Source: Heracleum sosnowskyi (Eukaryota; Streptophyta; Magnoliopsida; Apiales; Apiaceae). Taken from it: a stretch of 64,000 bases of DNA. The translations under genes were made by a program, and so were the position numbers. The notes under the pieces were generated by a model. The model was not told the DNA's origin. It saw only the letters and a list, made by a program, of their open reading frames with translations, and did no database searches. Shown here piece after piece: positions 58,579 through 64,000 of this stretch. The stretch spans positions 97,090,436-97,154,435 of the forward strand of contig CM061243.1 of assembly GCA_030848705.1 (NCBI GenBank). The letters run 5' to 3'. Every line of letters starts with the position of its first letter. Within the stretch, counting starts at the first letter, position 1.

Positions 58579-61500
58579 TGTAACGCCCTCCAAATCCGGG
58601 GTACAGATTTGGGGAGTTACTCGACCAACGAAACTCAACATACCTGAATATAACACATGCGTAATATAATAATAACATAAAATACCCCTTATCCAAGACC
58701 GCATCCAGATTATGGCATGAAACAACTTCTAAGTCAACACTGTTATTACAAACCAGTTCAAAGTTATTATTACACTACTTAATAAACAAAGCTAGACATC
58801 TAGTCTAACTACCAAAATAGGACAACTACCCTTCCGATGACAATCACTCGGGGTGGTCTCCTAGCATCTGGAGAACTGTCACCCATGCTGTGTCTGCTCA
58901 TTCTCTCGCTTCACTGGAATAGGGTTAGAAAACAACAAGTATGAGCCAAACGTGCCCAGCAAGCCATAAATATATCTGAAGCAGTTCATAATGAATGGCA
59001 ATCAAAATAACTTGAATTAATGCACAACATATGAATATATCAAACTCATATGAGGAAACAGGATTAGAATTGGATTTTTATTCATCATATTCAAATCAAA
59101 GGTTGAGCTGCTGGCCAGCCACGCATCAACCCCGGACTTGCTTATAGCAAAGCCCTCCACTCGATCCTTGGCCATCTTGGCCTTAATTAACTTCGACCAT
59201 AAATTTGGTCCCACATTTTAAAAACATTCCAATTCTATCACAGCACATAAGCAATACAGGCTTCAATAATAATCACAACAAAGATAATTGCAAAAGAACT
59301 TCAACTGATTCAATAATCTCAAAAAGAGTGAAATGGTATAATAATTGCAAAAGAGCTTCAACTGATTCAATATCAAATAAATTCCGTGAAACAAGTTCGG
59401 AATGGTTTCAAAGAAGCAACCCATTCGTTTCAAGGAAATAAACAAGGTTATAATATATACAAGTGAATCGAAGGTGAGGATTCTCAAATTTCAGCAAGAT
59501 TGTAAATGATCAAAGGAATCAGGAATGTTTCATGGAAACAGTGTTATCGGTTCAGATACGGGATAAGGATTGAATCATTGGTGTTGGTTTGATGGCAACA
59601 TACATATAATAACTCAGAATGATATTACTCAAGGATTTGTGAAAGAAATAGACACTTGCCTGATTCGACGTAGCCAAATTCTATCGTCACTACTCTACCT
59701 TCTCCTTTCCCTTGTCTCGGAAACTCGATTCTATGATACATAACTCATATTAGTACTTCTCATCATTTATTCTAACCTCAATATATCACTCGTAACCATT
59801 TTTAAGTCTTAACAGCCTATCGGGCCAATTTCGAGATTTATCGAACGCCCGACCTATTTTTCGATAGACAAACTCAGACACTAATCCTTGTAATAAACAT
59901 TTACGGACAATAAAACACATTATTCCACTTTATATAAACCATATAGTGCTTATAAATATTTTTAAAATAACATTCGAGGCTTATTTGAATTTAAATAAGT
60001 CCCGAACAATTTTTAAATCGAAAATCGGATTTTTAATCCCAATATAAGTATTTAAAACAATTTAAATCAATTAATAAAAATTAATTGACACTTTTCAAAC
60101 ACTCCAACTATTTTTAAATAATTAAATCAAGCTGGAAAATAATTAAACTTAATTTAAATTAATTAAATCTAATTAATAATTAATTAAAAAGAATTAACTG
60201 ATTAAAAGAATTAATCAATTAATTAAATAAATTAATTATTAAATAAAAATATTTAAAATAATTAAATTTAATCAGTTTTCGAATTTAAATAAATAAATAT
60301 AATTTTACAGAATTTTTCTGAATTAAAAATGTATTTTTAAAATTAAAATATGATTTTTATAAATATTTAAACTATTTTCGAATTATTAAAAAAAATAAAA
60401 TTCAAAAACAGTTTTCTGAAAATCATTTAGGGTTTTGAAGATTGAAACCGGGTCAAGAAAACGGGTTAACGGGTCGGGAAGAACAAAAACGGGTCACCAA
60501 GAACAACCCGGAATTTTTCCAGAATCCGGCGAAAAACCCAGAATCTGGCGACCTGAAAACTTGATAAAATTTGGGGCTTTTTATACCAAAACGTTCCTTA
60601 TAAACTCAGCAATCTATTCAGGCCAAAAACATACCAAAACAAAGCCGGAATCTCAATCCCGATCATTTTCCGGCGACCTCGAACCAATTTTCCGATCTCC
60701 CAAAATCTTACATGAAACTCTACGTTCTTTATGTTAAAATGAAGCTAAGAACACATACAACAAAAGCCCTCTATCATTAACAATGTCAGATCATTCATAT
60801 GAACGGACTATTAAAAAGAAAAATCGGGCAAAACCCTAGAAATCGAATTTCTCAAAATCGAACATAAACATGAAATTAAAACATGAATTCCTACTAATTA
60901 GAACCCTAGGAACATGTTAGAAGCAATCAATTGAACGTAGAATAACAGAATGAAAATCCCCAAATTCAAATAAGAACCCTAATTAATTCGAAAATTGTAA
61001 AATTCATATAAAATCGAAAAATTACCAGATGATGATGAGGTGGGAAGATTCTGAAACTAGAGATCAAGATCTTTGTTTTGAGTACTTGAACTTTTGATTT
61101 TGATTTCAATAACACCTTCAAAGTTTGGTTTGATTTTCAAGAGCACGAAGAACACGGTTCGGGGATTTTTATATTTTTACTTATATAAGATATGGATTAT
61201 ACGAAGGATAATGTACAATTCGTCTTTATATATTTTCTGAAAAATAATACCCCAAACGACATTTTTGGATCGTTATAGATCCACTGGATCGTATAAAAAC
61301 CCTAATTAGGTTAAATACACGTTTTACGAGAAGATAATCATCTACAAAGATTGATAATTATCCAAATCAATACATATCATTATATAACTAATGCTCAAGA
61401 ATACTGGGGCTATAACAGATGTATTATTGATATGAACGATATATCAATTACCCTAAAAATTAGGGTTAGGGTTTAGAATAATTTTTCTCTTTCTTTCTTT

Positions 61501-61821
61501 GAATAAAACAAATACTATTGATAGTATCGGATAATAAGGAATATAATGATACGAATAAATCCTCCGATAATGATTCGGATACGAAAGACGAGGGATCAAT
61601 AATGATGTACAAAACTTTAACGGGGCCCTTGAATTTTCAAAACGGGGCTCCAGATTGAAGATATTTTTTTAAATGACAAGATTTTTGAAAGGGGCTTCCG
61701 ACATACCAATTAACACATAACCACTTAATAATCGTAACTTATTAATACTCTAAATATCCCACAATAATTATTCTACACAAAAATACAACTTATATCATTA
61801 ATAAAATTCACGGATATTACA
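58579..61821 (-). repeat. 5' LTR of the Ty3 element, uninterrupted, 3.24 kb
   Basis: It starts TGTAACGCCC and ends GGATATTACA on the plus strand. It aligns throughout with the left LTR apart from the CACTA insertion and minisatellite copy number. Low divergence between the two points to a fairly recent insertion. Confidence 0.92.
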
Positions 61822-61985
61822 GCCATTGCAAAACAAAGTTTGATGGGAAACTGAAAACTTTTGAATCCATGTGTTCATTTTGCATTAGGCGGAACCATGA
61901 CAGTGCGTGGTATGAGGTACTTAGTTCGTACTTGAGATCCAAAGAGTATTACGCAATAAATGCCATTATTCTTAAAGCCAAAAAC
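61822..61985 (-). pseudogene. Helitron PIF1-like helicase, part upstream of the Ty3 insertion
   Basis: On the minus strand the frame reads VILFGSQVRTKYLIPRTVMV, a stop (TGA) after PPNAK, then FKSFQFPIKLCFAM, which corresponds to the helicase segment ...FKRRQFPIRLAFAMTINKSQGQ. It continues in frame into 48289. The in-frame stop shows that the helicase was already dead or has decayed. No Rep domain is seen in the window. Confidence 0.7.
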
Positions 61986-62341
61986 AATTATATGTATCCC
62001 ATTACAAATTCCAATTTTCTGGTTTAAAATTATAAAGGTCGTGACCATTGTTCCTACTTTTATCTTAAACTACGCTTTATTACAATTTTATCAAGGTGTT
62101 TAATTTGGGATAAAGTTAACTACAATTTATTTAAACAAATTTCAAACAAAATCCTTGGAATTATTTCAAAATGAATGTATTACATAATTGAAATAAGCAA
62201 ACAAATTCAAACAAACCACACTGCAATATGGCTTAAAAAACACTTTTAATAATACTAAGTCCATTTATTGCCAAAAATAAAAACTCGAATATCATCATAA
62301 AGCTTCCATTTCTATATGGATTTCCCAAATGTTTGCATTGT

Positions 62342-63615
62342 TCACTCAACAAGAGCCTGCAAATTGTCATCTATCATCCTAAATTAAAATAAAACAAACA
62401 ATATTAATATCATGTATAAAAGAAACTATAAATATCAACATAAATCCATCGTCCAGTAATTAAAAAAAGAAAATAAAATGACCTCTGCCTGAAAAAGAAA
62501 ACCTCAGGATGGTCAAGGTTAACATAAATTCTTGAATAGTAGAGATTGGATATCTGATATTTACCTGCAAAATTAATATAATCGATTATTGTATCAGGTG
62601 GCAAAAATATCAAATGGATAACATTTTAAGTGCCTTGATAAAAACGGATTCACAAATCATTACCCTTAAATATTGAAACCCTAGTACTTGACCATATCAA
62701 AATCTTTGGTTCCTGGGATGGGTGATACAATGGCTCTGTATTTTCATTAAGAGGTCCATAAAAAGAAACTCGGTGTGACACCCTTCTTTGAACAGAAAAA
62801 AAAAATGATTACTAAGATTAACAATCGTGATTAGCTTTATACATGAAATGCTACTTAAAATTATATCAAACACCGAACATAATACAACACTACGTGAGAA
62901 AGATAATGATACCTTCCGTCAGTAATTGAGAATTTGACATCCTGTCTAGGACCATATCTTGTTTCAAAGGTTTTAATAGGCTGAAGGTCTTCCATTACTC
63001 CAATAATGTCTACATGATGCAAATTCGTTTAAATTTGGACGAAACATACTTACACAACAAATGACTTTAATTTTAAAATTTACCTTTCGAATATAGTGGT
63101 ATATCTGATCCGTCAAAATCTGCGCAGTGTTGATGCAAATCTTGAACTTCCACTAGTTCGAACCTGTGCATAGAAATGACAAAGTCTTCTGGCAAAACAT
63201 TGACTACAGTTGTATGCAGAAAGGACATCATCTTCTGCATTTGTTTTATAAGCCTAAAATGACCAAATGACGGGATCACACGGAGATTGGTAATAGTGCA
63301 TAAGCTCCCTTCATGTAGAACATTAGGAAATAATTGCCAGAGCTCAGGACTAACGATAGCATGCATTTGAGTGTTCTGTTGTATTAACATCATTCATGTC
63401 ATTAAAATTACATACTGAATTGTATATAATAAAAAGTTAAATGTAAATTCATAAAAATAGTTTATTAGACGTACCTCACAATCCACCAAAATGAGATGAT
63501 ATTGAAGGATATCATACTGATCATTGGTTTTCACCCACATCCTAGTAATCCTTACCTTTATAGTCCAATTGAGTCTGGTATCATCAAGGGATGCAAGATG
63601 TTGATGCACGTTCAT
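62342..63615 (-). CDS. Short RPA1-like (DUF223/OB-fold) gene, third copy, intact-looking
   Basis: Exons: 63615-63475, 63375-63084, 63009-62913, 62785-62664, 62564-62483 and 62378-62342. Frame is kept across all five GT/AG introns, giving about 256 residues. Landmarks: HLASLDDTRLNWTIKVRITR, LWQLFPNVLHEGSLCTITNL, DIIGVMEDLQPIKTFETRYG, SHRVSFYGPLNENTEPLYHP, YSRIYVNLDHPEV. Two OB-fold-like regions, no zinc motif, so shorter than the gene at 33048-36049. An upstream ATG at 63627 is in frame, but an AG (GTAG) directly before ATATG suggests a 5' UTR intron, as in the second copy. Likely role: binding single-stranded DNA; it may be Helitron-derived, since a Helitron helicase remnant follows it on the same strand. 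Confidence 0.75.
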
Positions 63616-63627
63616 ATCTACGGACAT

Positions 63628-64000
63628 ACATGAGACAAAATATTTTGCTGGTTAAATTAGCTTAGTATCATGCATCATAGGTTGATTATGATTCATATAC
63701 AATACAGATACAATGCATAAATCATAATCTGAAAGTCAAAATGTTGTATACGACAAATAATGTTTCAAACAACAACTATAATCAACCTGATTGATCACTA
63801 AAATGTGAAATCCTTTTTTGTTAACACACTGACATACATAAGAATATATTAGTATTTATAAAAGATATATGACCCTTAATTACTGATTTGTTCAAAGTGA
63901 TAAGGGATAAGATTTGTTAGAAATTGATTTATAGCAAAATATATTTAGGTGGTAACATGATTACAATGATTCTGGTTAGTCATTTGGAGATCATAAAAGA
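63628..64000. other. Upstream flank of the RPA1-like gene
   Basis: AT-rich. Nothing beyond a probable promoter or 5' UTR region is visible before the window ends. Confidence 0.4.

Larger units (their letters stand above)
48290..61821 (-). mobile_element. Ty3-type LTR retrotransposon, internally deleted, with a nested CACTA element
   Basis: TG...CA-ended LTRs lie at 48290-55740 (with insertion) and 58579-61821; the 5-base TSD GCCAT flanks both sides (48285-48289 and 61822-61826). The interior of 2.84 kb holds an initiator-Met primer site, an extra ORF, gag with two zinc knuckles, and a protease end fused to a chromodomain-like tail. Reverse transcriptase, RNase H and integrase are absent. It resembles a Tekay-type chromovirus derivative that moves with help from another element. 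It split a Helitron helicase gene. Confidence 0.92.

Overview
This window reads as nuclear DNA of a flowering plant, probably a eudicot and perhaps an asterid such as an Apiaceae; that placement is a guess from the style of the elements. The evidence is AT-rich intergenic sequence, short exons bounded by GT/AG introns, plant-only families (B3, CAMTA, MAP65, plant-type pullulanase), CACTA transposons, copia and Ty3 elements primed by initiator tRNA-Met, and a Helitron helicase remnant. Most of the DNA is nested transposable elements; few genes look intact.

Layout. 1-2.5 kb: an unidentified broken reading frame and a copia LTR on the minus strand. 3.5-4.2 kb: a small two-exon coiled-coil-like gene followed by a scrambled partial copy. 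5.1-6.7 kb: a truncated F-box-like ORF, a piece of a SIRE-like LTR and a duplicated EXO84 exon segment. 9.6-10.4 kb: the last three exons of an exocyst EXO84 gene. 10.6-15.4 kb: copia remnants with a decayed extra ORF. 15.4-18.1 kb: a CACTA remnant carrying a glycerol-3-phosphate transporter fragment. 19.6-28.2 kb: a complete-ended CACTA element (3-bp TSD) carrying pieces of at least four unrelated genes plus a LINE piece, a satellite with higher-order structure, and a perfect 48-bp palindrome. 28.4-32.3 kb: a gene with about six B3-type repeats, broken by a stop and a frameshift. 33.0-36.0 kb: an RPA1-like gene broken by frameshifts and by a TRIM element inserted in an exon. 36.4-45.6 kb: an inverted copia LTR joined to the 3' half of a SIRE-like copia element with a very long extra ORF. 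46.3-47.5 and 62.3-63.6 kb: two short RPA1-like genes. Between them a 13.5-kb non-autonomous Ty3 element, itself hit by a second CACTA element, sits inside a Helitron helicase remnant.

How the parts relate. The RPA1-like genes share exon sizes (a 97-bp third exon in all three), lie on the same strand, and two of them flank the Helitron helicase remnant in the same orientation. Known plant Helitrons carry RPA-like ORFs, so these may be Helitron-derived; this is an inference. The copia, Ty3, TRIM and CACTA insertions can be ordered from their TSDs and nesting. The gene 62342-63615 keeps reading frame across all its inferred junctions and is the best candidate for a functional gene. All exon models here are by eye, without transcripts or database searches.
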